The position numbers were made by a program, and so were the translations under genes. Of a stretch of DNA of 64,000 nt, positions 1 through 9,013 are shown in pieces. The DNA comes from Rubellimicrobium arenae (GTDB lineage Bacteria; Pseudomonadota; Alphaproteobacteria; Rhodobacterales; Rhodobacteraceae). Within the stretch, counting starts at the first letter, position 1. Each line of letters begins with the position of its first letter. Below the pieces are notes generated by a model. The model saw nothing but the letters and a program-made list of their open reading frames with translations, ran no database searches and was not told where the DNA came from. Location of the stretch: contig NZ_JAFMST010000009.1 in assembly GCF_017916275.1 (NCBI RefSeq), forward strand, positions 1 through 64,000. The letters run 5' to 3'.

Positions 1-569
<569 letters not shown>

Positions 570-2018
570 ATGACACGAGTCACGCCCGTCCTGCTCGCCG
601 GGGGATCTGGCACCCGCCTGTGGCCGCTATCCCGCAAGAGCTATCCCAAGCAGTTCGTTTCGCTGCTCGGAGAGGAGACCCCGTTCCAGGCGGCAGCGCG
701 ACGGCTGACCACTCGAGCCGTCGATCCGGGGAGCGCCCTCGAGTTCCGGCCCCCCGTGGCGGTCACCAACTCCGACTTCCGCTTCATCGTGGCCGAGCAG
801 CTCCATGATGCGGGGATCGACCCCGCGGCAATCCTCATCGAGCCGGAGGGGCGGAACACCGCACCGGCGATCCTGGCTGCGGCCTTGCACCTTCTGGCGC
901 AGGATCCCGACGCCATCATGCTCGTGGCGCCCTCGGACCACGCGATCCCCGACACGAAGGCGTTCCACGACACCGTCGCCCTGGGGCTCGAGGCCGTGGC
1001 GGAAGGGCGGCTCGTCACCTTCGGGGTGCGCCCGACCCACCCCGAGACGGCCTACGGGTACCTCGAGGTGCCGGCCATGCCGAACGGCTCCGGCCGCCCC
1101 ATGCCGCTCCGACGCTTCGTGGAGAAGCCCCGGGCCGAGCAGGCCGCCTTGATGCTGGCCGAAGGCAACTACCTCTGGAACGCCGGGATCTTTCTCTTCG
1201 CGGCAAAGGACATCCGGAGCGCCTTCCTCGCCCATGCACCGGACCTGTGCGGGCCCGTCGAGGCATCTGTGCGCGACGCCCGGCCCGACCTGGGCTTCCT
1301 GCGACTCGATCCGGCCGCCTGGGCGCGGGCGCGGGACATCTCGATCGATTACGCCGTCATGGAGAAGGCGGACAATCTCTCGGTCGTCCTTTACGACTCG
1401 GCATGGTCGGATCTGGGCGGGTGGGATGCGATCTGGCGGAACAGCCCGGCGGATGAGAATGGCGTCGTGCTTTCCGGTGGCGCGACGGCCATCGACTGCC
1501 ACGACACGCTGCTTCGCTCCGACTCACCGCGGCTCGAGGTCGTAGGCATCGGTCTTCAGAACATCATGGCGGTGGCCATGAACGACGCGGTGCTCGTGGC
1601 CGACATGGGTAGGGCACAGGAGGTCAAGTCCGCCGTCGAGGTCCTCAGAGCCAAGGGCGTCCCGCAGGCGACCCAGTTCCCGAAGGACCACCGCCCCTGG
1701 GGCTGGTTCGAGAGCCTTGTCGTCGGGCCGCGCTTTCAGGTGAAGCGGATCCATGTCAACCCGGGGGGATCCCTGAGCCTCCAGTCCCACCTGCACCGCT
1801 CCGAGCACTGGATTGTTGTCGAAGGGACAGCGCGGGTGACCGTGGGCGACACGGTCAAGCTCGTCGCGGAGAACGAGTCCATCTATGTTCCCCTTGGTGC
1901 GGTCCACCGCATGGAGAATCCGGGACGGGTGCCCATGGTGCTCATCGAGGTCCAGACCGGCACCTATGTCGGTGAGGACGACATCATCCGCTACCAGGAC
2001 GTGTACGCGCGCAGCTAG
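570..2018 (+). CDS. manC: Mannose-1-phosphate guanylyltransferase / mannose-6-phosphate isomerase
   Basis: This bifunctional cytosolic enzyme (ManC/AlgA/XanB type) makes GDP-mannose from mannose-1-phosphate and GTP and can interconvert Man-6-P and Fru-6-P. Residues 11-23 carry the nucleotidyltransferase signature GGSGTRLWPLSRK, and FVEKP lies near residue 185. The C-terminal third, from RPWGWFESL near 376, is a type II cupin with the metal-binding run SLQSHLHRSEHWIVVEGTA and the PLGAVHRMEN segment. The length of 482 residues is normal for the bifunctional form. The start is supported by GAGGA ten bases upstream. It is divergent from gmd and convergent with the flippase gene. Confidence 0.95.
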   Translation: MTRVTPVLLAGGSGTRLWPLSRKSYPKQFVSLLGEETPFQAAARRLTTRAVDPGSALEFRPPVAVTNSDFRFIVAEQLHDAGIDPAAILIEPEGRNTAPAILAAALHLLAQDPDAIMLVAPSDHAIPDTKAFHDTVALGLEAVAEGRLVTFGVRPTHPETAYGYLEVPAMPNGSGRPMPLRRFVEKPRAEQAALMLAEGNYLWNAGIFLFAAKDIRSAFLAHAPDLCGPVEASVRDARPDLGFLRLDPAAWARARDISIDYAVMEKADNLSVVLYDSAWSDLGGWDAIWRNSPADENGVVLSGGATAIDCHDTLLRSDSPRLEVVGIGLQNIMAVAMNDAVLVADMGRAQEVKSAVEVLRAKGVPQATQFPKDHRPWGWFESLVVGPRFQVKRIHVNPGGSLSLQSHLHRSEHWIVVEGTARVTVGDTVKLVAENESIYVPLGAVHRMENPGRVPMVLIEVQTGTYVGEDDIIRYQDVYARS

Positions 2019-2078
2019 CGACAGCTTCTGCAGATCGGGCCCCGCGAGCTTGCCCCGTCGTCGGGCCTGCGCCTGCAT

Positions 2079-2130
2079 CGGATCCGGATCGGGGGCAGGC
2101 CTCGCGAGCCCTTCCCCCGATCCGGATCCG
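2079..2130. terminator. 17-bp perfect inverted repeat, probable bidirectional terminator
   Basis: Left arm 2079-2095 (CGGATCCGGATCGGGGG) and right arm 2114-2130 are exact reverse complements around an 18-base loop. It lies between the convergent ends of manC (2018) and the flippase (2207), the expected place for a shared terminator. There is no clear T-run, so termination is inferred from position and stem strength. Confidence 0.6.
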
Positions 2131-2206
2131 CCCCACGCCGCAGACGCGCCGCGCCCGAGAGCGGCGATCGCCCGGTGCATGTCCGGCGGTGGGCGAAGTC
2201 CCCGGC

Positions 2207-3685
2207 CTAGCCTGCTCGACCGACCGTCACGGCCCCGCCACGCGGCTTCCGGGCCAGGGCGTGTCGCCAGAGATTCAGGATCTCGTCGCCGAGGGGATGC
2301 TTCGAAAGCCGGAGTCCGACCGCCCAGCCAAGGGCGCCGCCAGCGATGGCCGCCACCGTGCGGGACCAGTCGAGGTCGAGCCCCGAGGGCGAGTTCAGGA
2401 CGATCACGACCGGGATCGCCAAGGTCGCCCCCGAGATGCCAAGGCTCGCGGCCGAGGCGCGGACGAGGTCCCGCCCGTTCAGGCCGATGGCGCGCCGGAT
2501 GAAGAACAACGAGACCAGCATCTGCATCGGGCTCGTGACCAGGGCGCTTGTCGCGACGGCCGTCAGACCATGCGGGGCCGCAAGGATCAGGATCGCAGCC
2601 GAGGGCGGCAGGCTCAGGAGGCTGGCGTAAAGGGTGTAGCGGATGCGCCCTGCCGAGACGAGCAGCGGATAGGTCATGAAGGCCGGAGCCAGCGCGACCA
2701 TGGCGACCGCCAGCAGGCGCACGAGCGGCGGGACGTCGCCCCATTGAGCGCCGAGGAGCACCCGCACGATCGGATCGGCCAAGATGGCCAGCATGAGCAA
2801 GGCGGGCCACTGCACCGCCGACATGACGGCATGGCCGCGCAGGTAGGCCTTTTTCAGATCGCTGCCGTTTCGGGCGCGTTCGGCCATGGCAGGCAGAACG
2901 ACCGGCTGGAGACCGGACACGACGAAGCGGTCCGGCAATTGACAGATCGTCAGAGCCCGCGTGAAGAGGCCGACTCCGTCGAAACCGATGACCTTGCCGA
3001 GGACGAGTTTGGGCAGGAGGTCATAGGCCATGTTGGTGAGGGTCACGGCGGTCGCGATCGTCCCGAAGGACAGGAGCTGCCCCAGGCCGATCAGGGAAGG
3101 CCGGAAGATGCCCGGGTCCGGACGCGCCCTGAAGGCGAGCGCCGCCAGCGCCACGCTCGCGCCGACATAGGCCCAGATGTAGCTGACCGCGCCAAAGCCC
3201 ATCAGGCCCAGGCCGATGGTCAGGACCGACGCGACGACAGCCGCGCTGACATTGACACGCGCCAGCGTCTGGAAGTCCATCTCTCGCTTGAGCAGCGAGA
3301 CGATGGGACTGCCGAACGGCGCGACGACGAAGCCGAACGCCGCCACCTGCAGCAGCTTGACCAGGTCCGGATCACCATAGAAGCCGGCGATGGCGCTGGC
3401 TCCAAGATAGATCGCGCCGCCCATGACCAGCGACAGCAGCATCGTGATCGTGAACGACGTCCGGATGTGGGCCCGCTTCAGGGACGCGGCCTGGATCAGG
3501 TAAGTGTTGACCCCGAACTCCCGGACATTCTCGGCCAAGAGGATGAAGGCCTGGGCCACCAGGTAAAGGCCCGTCTCGGTCGGGGTCAGGACCCGGGCCA
3601 TGACGGCCGTCGTCCCGATAGCCAGCACTTGGCCCAGGTACTTGTCGAGCAGCGAGAAGATCACGGCGAGGCGGAGCGGGCTCAT
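2207..3685 (-). CDS. Wzx-like polysaccharide flippase (PST/MOP family)
   Basis: A 492-residue integral membrane protein with about 12-14 hydrophobic segments, which would move lipid-linked oligosaccharide units across the inner membrane. The N-terminus has the family-typical pattern of an amphipathic start, a glycine/alanine-rich helix and the phrase MARVLTPTETGLYLVAQAF, as in WzxC/PST exporters. Later segments include KLVLGKVIGFDGVGLFTRAL, also typical. Its ATG overlaps the stop of the upstream glycosyltransferase by 4 bp (ATGA), so the two are probably coupled. Substrate specificity cannot be read from the sequence. Confidence 0.85.
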   Translation of the reverse strand: MSPLRLAVIFSLLDKYLGQVLAIGTTAVMARVLTPTETGLYLVAQAFILLAENVREFGVNTYLIQAASLKRAHIRTSFTITMLLSLVMGGAIYLGASAIAGFYGDPDLVKLLQVAAFGFVVAPFGSPIVSLLKREMDFQTLARVNVSAAVVASVLTIGLGLMGFGAVSYIWAYVGASVALAALAFRARPDPGIFRPSLIGLGQLLSFGTIATAVTLTNMAYDLLPKLVLGKVIGFDGVGLFTRALTICQLPDRFVVSGLQPVVLPAMAERARNGSDLKKAYLRGHAVMSAVQWPALLMLAILADPIVRVLLGAQWGDVPPLVRLLAVAMVALAPAFMTYPLLVSAGRIRYTLYASLLSLPPSAAILILAAPHGLTAVATSALVTSPMQMLVSLFFIRRAIGLNGRDLVRASAASLGISGATLAIPVVIVLNSPSGLDLDWSRTVAAIAGGALGWAVGLRLSKHPLGDEILNLWRHALARKPRGGAVTVGRAG

Positions 3686-5568
3686 GGCCGGTGGGTCGGC
3701 CGCGCCGACCGGGCGTGCAGGGACTGGGGCTCGCCCCGCTCCGGCCCCTTGAACCAGGCTCTCAGGCGGATGAGGTAGGGGCGCAAGGATTTCGGCGCCG
3801 CTGCACGGACCACGTTCCGCGCCAGGAGCCGGCCATAGTCGAACTCGGGCAAGGGCGGCACGCCTGGCCGGAGGCCCATGCCGCCGGAGGCCTGCAGGGC
3901 GCGGTCCAGGGCACGATAAAGACGGGCGCGCCGGGACCCCGATCGGCGGCGCGGGAGGCGACCCCCCAAAGCCCGGCGCTCTGGAGCCTCGGCCTGCAAC
4001 CGCTGGGCGAGGTCATCCTGCCCACACCGGGACAGCAAGCGGGCCAGCCAGCACGTCCACTCCTCGGGTGAGAACGAGGGCGCCTCATGGACGCTCGGAC
4101 GTCCCCGATGACCTGCCCCGGCAAGCCCGAGCTCCTCGCCTGCGGGCCCCCCGAGACGCGCGAGCGAATGCCGCACACGATCGAGCAAGGGATTGGACAT
4201 CCCGGGGTAGCGGCCCAGCGAAAGCTGCGCCTGCCCGACCTCGCCGGAGGCCATCAGGGCCACAAGGTACCAGGCCAGTTCGACCGGATCCGGATCCTGC
4301 GCGCCGTAATCGGAGACGGTCGTCGCGATCAGGGCAGCCAGCCGGCGTCGCGCCGCCGCGGGGTCGCCGTCCGCCAGGTCGCACCGCGCCAGTTCCAGGC
4401 GTGCTTCGGGGAGGTAGCCGACCAAGGCCAGGCATGCCTCGAAGCTCTGGCGGGCCGTCCTGACCTGCCCTGCGGCGAACTGCGCGCGTCCGCGTTCAAG
4501 CAAGGTGCGGTCCAGCGCAGGACCGCCCGACCAGGTGGCCCGGCGCGTCTCTGCGGCGACCGTCAGGTCGGCGAACGGATGGGGCTGGACGATCCGTTCC
4601 CCAGGCCTCAGGCCCGCCTGCAGTTGGTACCATTGCAGGATCTGCGGCCGGTGGCGCAACGTATGGCGGCCATGGACGAGATCGTGACCGGCCTTCGTGA
4701 TGGCCTCCAGCCGGTCCGGATGGGCAAGCAGGTGATCGACGCGGTCCACGATCTCGGCGGCCTCGGCGAAGACGCAGTTCTCCATGTCGACGAAGCCCGC
4801 CGCCTCCAGCACAGGCGTTCTCTGCGTCAGGAGGCAACAGAGCGAGCCGGGGATCTCCAGGTGCTTGCGGACGAACTCATTTCCCATTGTTCCGCACGCC
4901 GGCGCCACAAACGAGGCGTTGAGGGCGCGGGCGTAGCTTTCGCCCGACAGCATGCGCCCGGCAGAGCGGCTCTCGTAGCGGAAGGTGGGCGTCACCAGGC
5001 AGGCGTAGTGGCCGCTCAGCTCGGGATAGACGGCTTGCCGCCAGGGATAGAGCGGCCCCGCCTGCCCTGTCAGCATCACGGGCACGGTCTTCGGCAGGCC
5101 GTAGTCATGGAAGGTCCGGGGGTTGATGAAGTTCGGCCAGACGAAGACCCGGTCGGCGATGGCCGGCGTATAATCAGCCATCCGCGTGCTGATCGTGAAG
5201 AAGGTCTCGATGCGCCAATGATCCATGTCGGACAGGAAGCCGGCGCGGCGGTCGCACCACGGGTCGCCGTTATGGAACCCGAGCCGTGGCAGGTGCAGGT
5301 TCGCATCGGTGTTGCGCACCTCGATGCGGCGTGACCCATGGGTCCGGTAGCCACTCTCGAACAGGACGAGGTCTGGCTCGTGCCTGTCGCAGATCTCAGC
5401 AAAGTCGCAGTCCTCGTTGATCACGACGACGTCGAAGTATTCGCGAAGACAGGCCACATGGTCCTGCATGTGGATCACGAGGAACTGGGACGATTGCGCA
5501 TTGCCCGCGTGATTCCATTGGAAGAAGGCCAGCTTCGGCCGTCGCGTCCCCGTCTCTGGCATCGTCAC
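3682..5568 (-). CDS. CgeB-like glycosyltransferase with C-terminal helical repeats
   Basis: A 628-residue protein. The first 340 residues resemble CgeB/GT1-like glycosyltransferases: an N-terminal Rossmann-like part, then ACGTMGNEFVRKHLEIPGS and the late block NCVFAEAAEIVDRVDHLLAHPDRL, similar to the C-terminal lobe of GT-B enzymes. From about residue 345 the sequence changes to helical TPR-like segments (RGRAQFAAGQVRTARQSFEA, then LPEARLELARCDLADGDPAAA). It probably adds a sugar during repeat-unit assembly on the cytosolic face. It is first of a two-gene set with the flippase (4-bp overlap). The family assignment is by pattern and moderately sure; donor and acceptor are unknown. Confidence 0.65.
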   Translation of the reverse strand: MTMPETGTRRPKLAFFQWNHAGNAQSSQFLVIHMQDHVACLREYFDVVVINEDCDFAEICDRHEPDLVLFESGYRTHGSRRIEVRNTDANLHLPRLGFHNGDPWCDRRAGFLSDMDHWRIETFFTISTRMADYTPAIADRVFVWPNFINPRTFHDYGLPKTVPVMLTGQAGPLYPWRQAVYPELSGHYACLVTPTFRYESRSAGRMLSGESYARALNASFVAPACGTMGNEFVRKHLEIPGSLCCLLTQRTPVLEAAGFVDMENCVFAEAAEIVDRVDHLLAHPDRLEAITKAGHDLVHGRHTLRHRPQILQWYQLQAGLRPGERIVQPHPFADLTVAAETRRATWSGGPALDRTLLERGRAQFAAGQVRTARQSFEACLALVGYLPEARLELARCDLADGDPAAARRRLAALIATTVSDYGAQDPDPVELAWYLVALMASGEVGQAQLSLGRYPGMSNPLLDRVRHSLARLGGPAGEELGLAGAGHRGRPSVHEAPSFSPEEWTCWLARLLSRCGQDDLAQRLQAEAPERRALGGRLPRRRSGSRRARLYRALDRALQASGGMGLRPGVPPLPEFDYGRLLARNVVRAAAPKSLRPYLIRLRAWFKGPERGEPQSLHARSARPTHRP

Positions 5569-6016
5569 GGCGTCCGTTCCATGTGACTGGCCGCCACTTC
5601 GCCCCGCCTCCCGGGCCGGCCTTGCCGTGCTGGCGCTGGCTGGCCGTCGAAGCAGGGGATGGCCTGCTTCGGGCCGAGGCGGAGCGGCAGCCTGGGCTTC
5701 CAGCCAAGTCCGGCTTCGGCGGCCCGGACCCTGTCGCGCTTGCGGTACGCTGGACCCTCCCCCGCCGAGTCCTTCGGCGAGGCGGCATCACGCTGAGGGA
5801 CAGCGAAGCGCCAGTCATCGCCGGGGTGCGCGACATCGCGGGGCGTCTCTGCCGGGCCGGCACCAAGGCAGGGCACGACGTGGCCCCACTCCAGAAGAGC
5901 CGCACTCGGGACCAACCCCCAGAGCTTGGGGCCCCCTGTCACCCCTATTCTTTCTGACGTGTTCATGGACCTGCCCACCCTTCCCATCTCGGGCTGAACG
6001 ATCTCGATGCGGAAGT
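5569..6016. other. Noncoding gap upstream of the CgeB-like gene
   Basis: No gene is supported. It separates the phosphoglycosyltransferase stop from the start of the CgeB-like glycosyltransferase and probably holds a leftward promoter. A small stem CGCCGA/TCGGCG sits near 5763-5779. I see no clear promoter hexamers. Confidence 0.4.
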
Positions 6017-7414
6017 TCAGTAGGCGCCGCCGCGGCCGAGCACGGCGTGAACGGTCCTCAGCAGGATGTGCCAATCGAACCAGAAGGACTGATTGTCGAT
6101 GTAGAAGTCGTCGAGCTGCTGTTGCCGGGCGAGGTCGGCGTCGCTCCGGTCCGAGACCTGCCAAAGCCCCGTGAGCCCTGGTGGAACGCTGCGGCGCTTG
6201 AGACGGAACTCGGCGTCCATGGCCTGGAGGTGGTAGTCCGGGAACGGCCGCGGTCCGACGACGCTCATCTGGCCGACGATGACATTGAAGAGCTGGGGCA
6301 GCTCATCGCAACTGGTCTTGCGCAGGAGCTTGCCGACCACCGGAAGGATCCGCGGGTCGTCCCTCAGCTTGAAGTGCGTCTCCCATTCCAGCCGCCGCGC
6401 GTCGTCGGATTCGAGGAGATCCTGAAGCCGTCGCTCCGCGTCCTGATACATGGTCCGGAGCTTGATGACGCGCACCGTGCGGCCGTGGAACCCCTCGCGG
6501 TCCTGCATGTAGAAGGCCGGCCCGCGGTCGATCAGCCGGATCGTCACCGCGGCGAGCGCCATGAGGGGAAGCGCCACCACGAGCGCGGGCACCGCAATCG
6601 CGAGATCCACGACACGGCGGAGCCGCAGCGCACCAAGCGACGGATGCGGCTGTTGCAGCATGAGGCCCACCCGGCCACCAAGGTTCATGGGCTGGAGGCC
6701 CGAAAATCTGAGATCGGGCCGATCGGCCAGGACGATCACCGAGCCATGGACCCGCAGGAGCGCATGCAGCTCCTCCCGCGGGGGAATAGAGCCGGTCAGC
6801 ACAGCAGCGACCGGAGAGCGCATCGCAGGCTCGGTCGGGGACACGGGAACGAGCCCCTGCTTCCAGTTCGCCCGCAGGCTCGCGGCTGCCTTCCTGCTCA
6901 GATCAGGAGGACCCAGGACATTGACCGGCAGGCCCCAGAGGCCGCGGCGGTGCAGCTGCCGCACGACGATCGAGCGGATGAGCGTCTGCAGGGCCAGGGC
7001 CAGGAGCAGGACGGCAACGGCACCCGAGAGGGCTGGCCCGTCGCTCGAGACCACCTTGGCCACGACCACCGCAGCGAAGGTGGTCGCAACCCCGATCGTC
7101 AGGCGACGGCGCAGTTGCTCGTATTCCTGCAGGCCGTAGCCGGGGTAAAGCGATGCCGCCGCGAACTGAACCAGGCAGGTGGCCGCCACGACAGCCTCGA
7201 AGCGCCATGCGGCGGGATCGTAGTGGACCAGCCATCCCAGCCGGCGCAGCACGGTGTCGGCCGCGAGATAGCCGAGCACATCGCCCGCCAGCAGCAAGCC
7301 CTGGACCGTCCACTGCCGGGCCCGGAATCCCTCCAGGCTTGGCGACCAGCTCTCGGCTGCGGGAAGGGAGGAGGCCGTCGAAAGGTCGATCGCGTCGCCG
7401 CCGAAGGAGCTCAT
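6017..7414 (-). CDS. WbaP/ExoY-type polyprenyl-phosphate sugar phosphotransferase
   Basis: This enzyme transfers a sugar-1-phosphate to undecaprenyl phosphate, the first membrane step of polysaccharide repeat-unit synthesis. The 465-residue protein has an N-terminal block of about four membrane helices, a middle domain, and a C-terminal catalytic domain with the signatures QDREGFHGRTVRVIKLRTMY, TSCDELPQLFNVIVGQMSVV, GPRPFPDYHL and VPPGLTGLWQVS. Length and layout match WbaP-like rather than the shorter ExoY form. The ATG at 7414 was chosen because it overlaps the upstream wecG-like stop (ATGA) and begins the family-like sequence; a longer upstream frame has no homology-like content. Confidence 0.92.
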   Translation of the reverse strand: MSSFGGDAIDLSTASSLPAAESWSPSLEGFRARQWTVQGLLLAGDVLGYLAADTVLRRLGWLVHYDPAAWRFEAVVAATCLVQFAAASLYPGYGLQEYEQLRRRLTIGVATTFAAVVVAKVVSSDGPALSGAVAVLLLALALQTLIRSIVVRQLHRRGLWGLPVNVLGPPDLSRKAAASLRANWKQGLVPVSPTEPAMRSPVAAVLTGSIPPREELHALLRVHGSVIVLADRPDLRFSGLQPMNLGGRVGLMLQQPHPSLGALRLRRVVDLAIAVPALVVALPLMALAAVTIRLIDRGPAFYMQDREGFHGRTVRVIKLRTMYQDAERRLQDLLESDDARRLEWETHFKLRDDPRILPVVGKLLRKTSCDELPQLFNVIVGQMSVVGPRPFPDYHLQAMDAEFRLKRRSVPPGLTGLWQVSDRSDADLARQQQLDDFYIDNQSFWFDWHILLRTVHAVLGRGGAY

Positions 7415-8337
7415 GGCATCCTCCCCTGCTGCAGGGGCTCGGCCGGACGGACCCGCGCCAAGGACCCCGAGGAGCCGGATGCCGCCTCTGGACCTATGGG
7501 AAATCGTCGAAGGCCCGTACCCTGCGCGACGACCAGCAGGATGAACATCGGAATGGTCACTGCATATCGCCGCCAGAGCCGCCGCGGTTCGCAGGCCAAC
7601 CGGAACAGCCACTCGAGGCCACTCCGCTGGAGCAGGAACGGAGCCTGGCGGGTCACGCCGGCGTGGAAGTCGAAAGCGGCACCGACTCCGATCAGGAGCG
7701 GGGCTTCGAGGTGATCGCGCATCTCGGCCATCCATGTCTCTTGCTTGGGGGTGCTGAGGCCGACCCAGACCACATCGGCTCCTGACGCGTTGATCCGCGC
7801 GGCGATGTCACCTTTCTCTTCGGCGGTCAGATCTCGGAACGGCGGCGACCAGGTGCCGACGATGCGGGCCTGGGGGAATCTGGCCCGCAGGCGCGCCTCA
7901 AGCTTGCCCAGAGTGGCCGGGGTCGTCCCGTAGAGGAAGTGCCGGGTCCCTGATCGCTGCCCGTTCTCGAACATCGCAAGCATCAGGTCGGGCCCGTAAA
8001 CCCGGCCCGCGGTGCGATGGCCGGCCGCCCTGAGGGACCAGACCAGGGGCATGCCGTCGGGCGTCACCATGTAGGCCCGGTTGTGGATGTCACGCAGCCT
8101 GGCATCCTGCTGGCACCGGACAAGGCCATGAGCGTCGCGAACGCACACGTATCCATGGCGACCGACCCGGATGGCGGCATCGAGAACGGTGACGGCCGTC
8201 GGCAGGTCGACCCCGGCCAGGCGAACGCCCAGCAGGTTCATCGATGGAATCCCGGGCGGGTCAACCGCGAGCCCAGCGTCGTGGCGGGTTGCCGGCCGTG
8301 GCGTGGAGGCCGGATCGGACTCATTCCGCATAAGCAT
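7411..8337 (-). CDS. WecG/TagA/CpsF family glycosyltransferase
   Basis: A GT26 family enzyme that adds a second sugar to the lipid-linked primer. Signatures are YMVTPDGMPLVWSLRAAGH, RVYGPDLMLAMFE, FLYGTTPATLGKLEARL, VWVGLSTPKQETWMA and IGVGAAFDFHAGVTRQAP, with the usual C-terminal LEWLFRLACEPRRLWRRY. The ATG at 8337 has AAGGTG about seven bases upstream and gives 308 residues; the frame stays open upstream to 8412, so a longer form is possible. The residues after WRRY form a hydrophobic segment (VTIPMFILLVVAQG), a plausible membrane anchor. It overlaps the phosphoglycosyltransferase gene by 4 bp. Confidence 0.9.
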   Translation of the reverse strand: MLMRNESDPASTPRPATRHDAGLAVDPPGIPSMNLLGVRLAGVDLPTAVTVLDAAIRVGRHGYVCVRDAHGLVRCQQDARLRDIHNRAYMVTPDGMPLVWSLRAAGHRTAGRVYGPDLMLAMFENGQRSGTRHFLYGTTPATLGKLEARLRARFPQARIVGTWSPPFRDLTAEEKGDIAARINASGADVVWVGLSTPKQETWMAEMRDHLEAPLLIGVGAAFDFHAGVTRQAPFLLQRSGLEWLFRLACEPRRLWRRYAVTIPMFILLVVAQGTGLRRFPIGPEAASGSSGSLARVRPAEPLQQGRMP

Positions 8338-9013
8338 CGCAGCACCTTCATTCCCAGGTCGAGGCGAGCGTAGCGGCTGTCCTGAGGCGCGGGTCGCTAT
8401 CTCTCGGGCCACCGGCCGCTATCTCTTTGGGGGAGGGCAACCGAACGGATGAGTTGGAACAGGTTGCCGTGCGCAGACGTCGCAGGGTCTGCCGGGCGGA
8501 CACGCGATGACTCCCATGCAGGGAAGCTGTTCTCGGTTCATCCGGGGCACTTCGATCGATGGGGTTGGTAGATGTCCGCTGCAAGGCCCTACCCTTAGCC
8601 AGGGGTGACAGACGCCCGCCCGCCCTGTTCACGGCGCGGTCCGGCTGTTCCGGCCGCGACGGCGTGCCAGAAGGAAGCCTACGTCGAAAGCAGGACGGAC
8701 GGCGCAACGATGCCCAGACCTCGATCGGCCGCCCGACCGCAGGCGCATCGTTCTTGATGCCAGCCGGAAACCGGTTCCCCTTTCCGGGAAACGGGTGGAC
8801 GGTCGTGGGTCTGCCAAAGGTCCTTGGGGCCGACCGGCCCCCCCGCCAGGTCGATCCGCCTTGAACCGCGCCCCGGAACAGGAGCCCGGTCCATCCGTGC
8901 GCGGGGGCGCTCGGCAAGGATGCGGAATGCCGTCCCTGGAGGGTCCGACGGCCAGGGGGCCACAGCCCCATCAGGGCGCGCCCCTCATGATCCAGCGGAC
9001 CGGCGCGCCGCCA
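8338..9013. other. 676-bp noncoding gap with a tandem CGCTATCTCT repeat
   Basis: No gene is supported. The part next to the wecG-like gene holds two copies of CGCTATCTCT (8395-8404 and 8417-8426), 22 bp start to start. A purine/pyrimidine-rich imperfect stem around 8769-8794 (ACCGGTTCCC against GGGAAACGGGT) may be the terminator of the upstream aminotransferase operon. Confidence 0.45.
8395..8426. promoter_or_regulatory. Tandem direct repeat, candidate operator upstream of the wecG-like gene
   Basis: CGCTATCTCT occurs at 8395-8404 and again at 8417-8426, a 22-bp period or about two helical turns, 58-89 bp before the 8337 start. A third copy is at 23567-23576, also intergenic and in the same orientation relative to a minus-strand gene. 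Repeat, phase and position suggest a regulator binding site; the function is inference. Confidence 0.4.
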
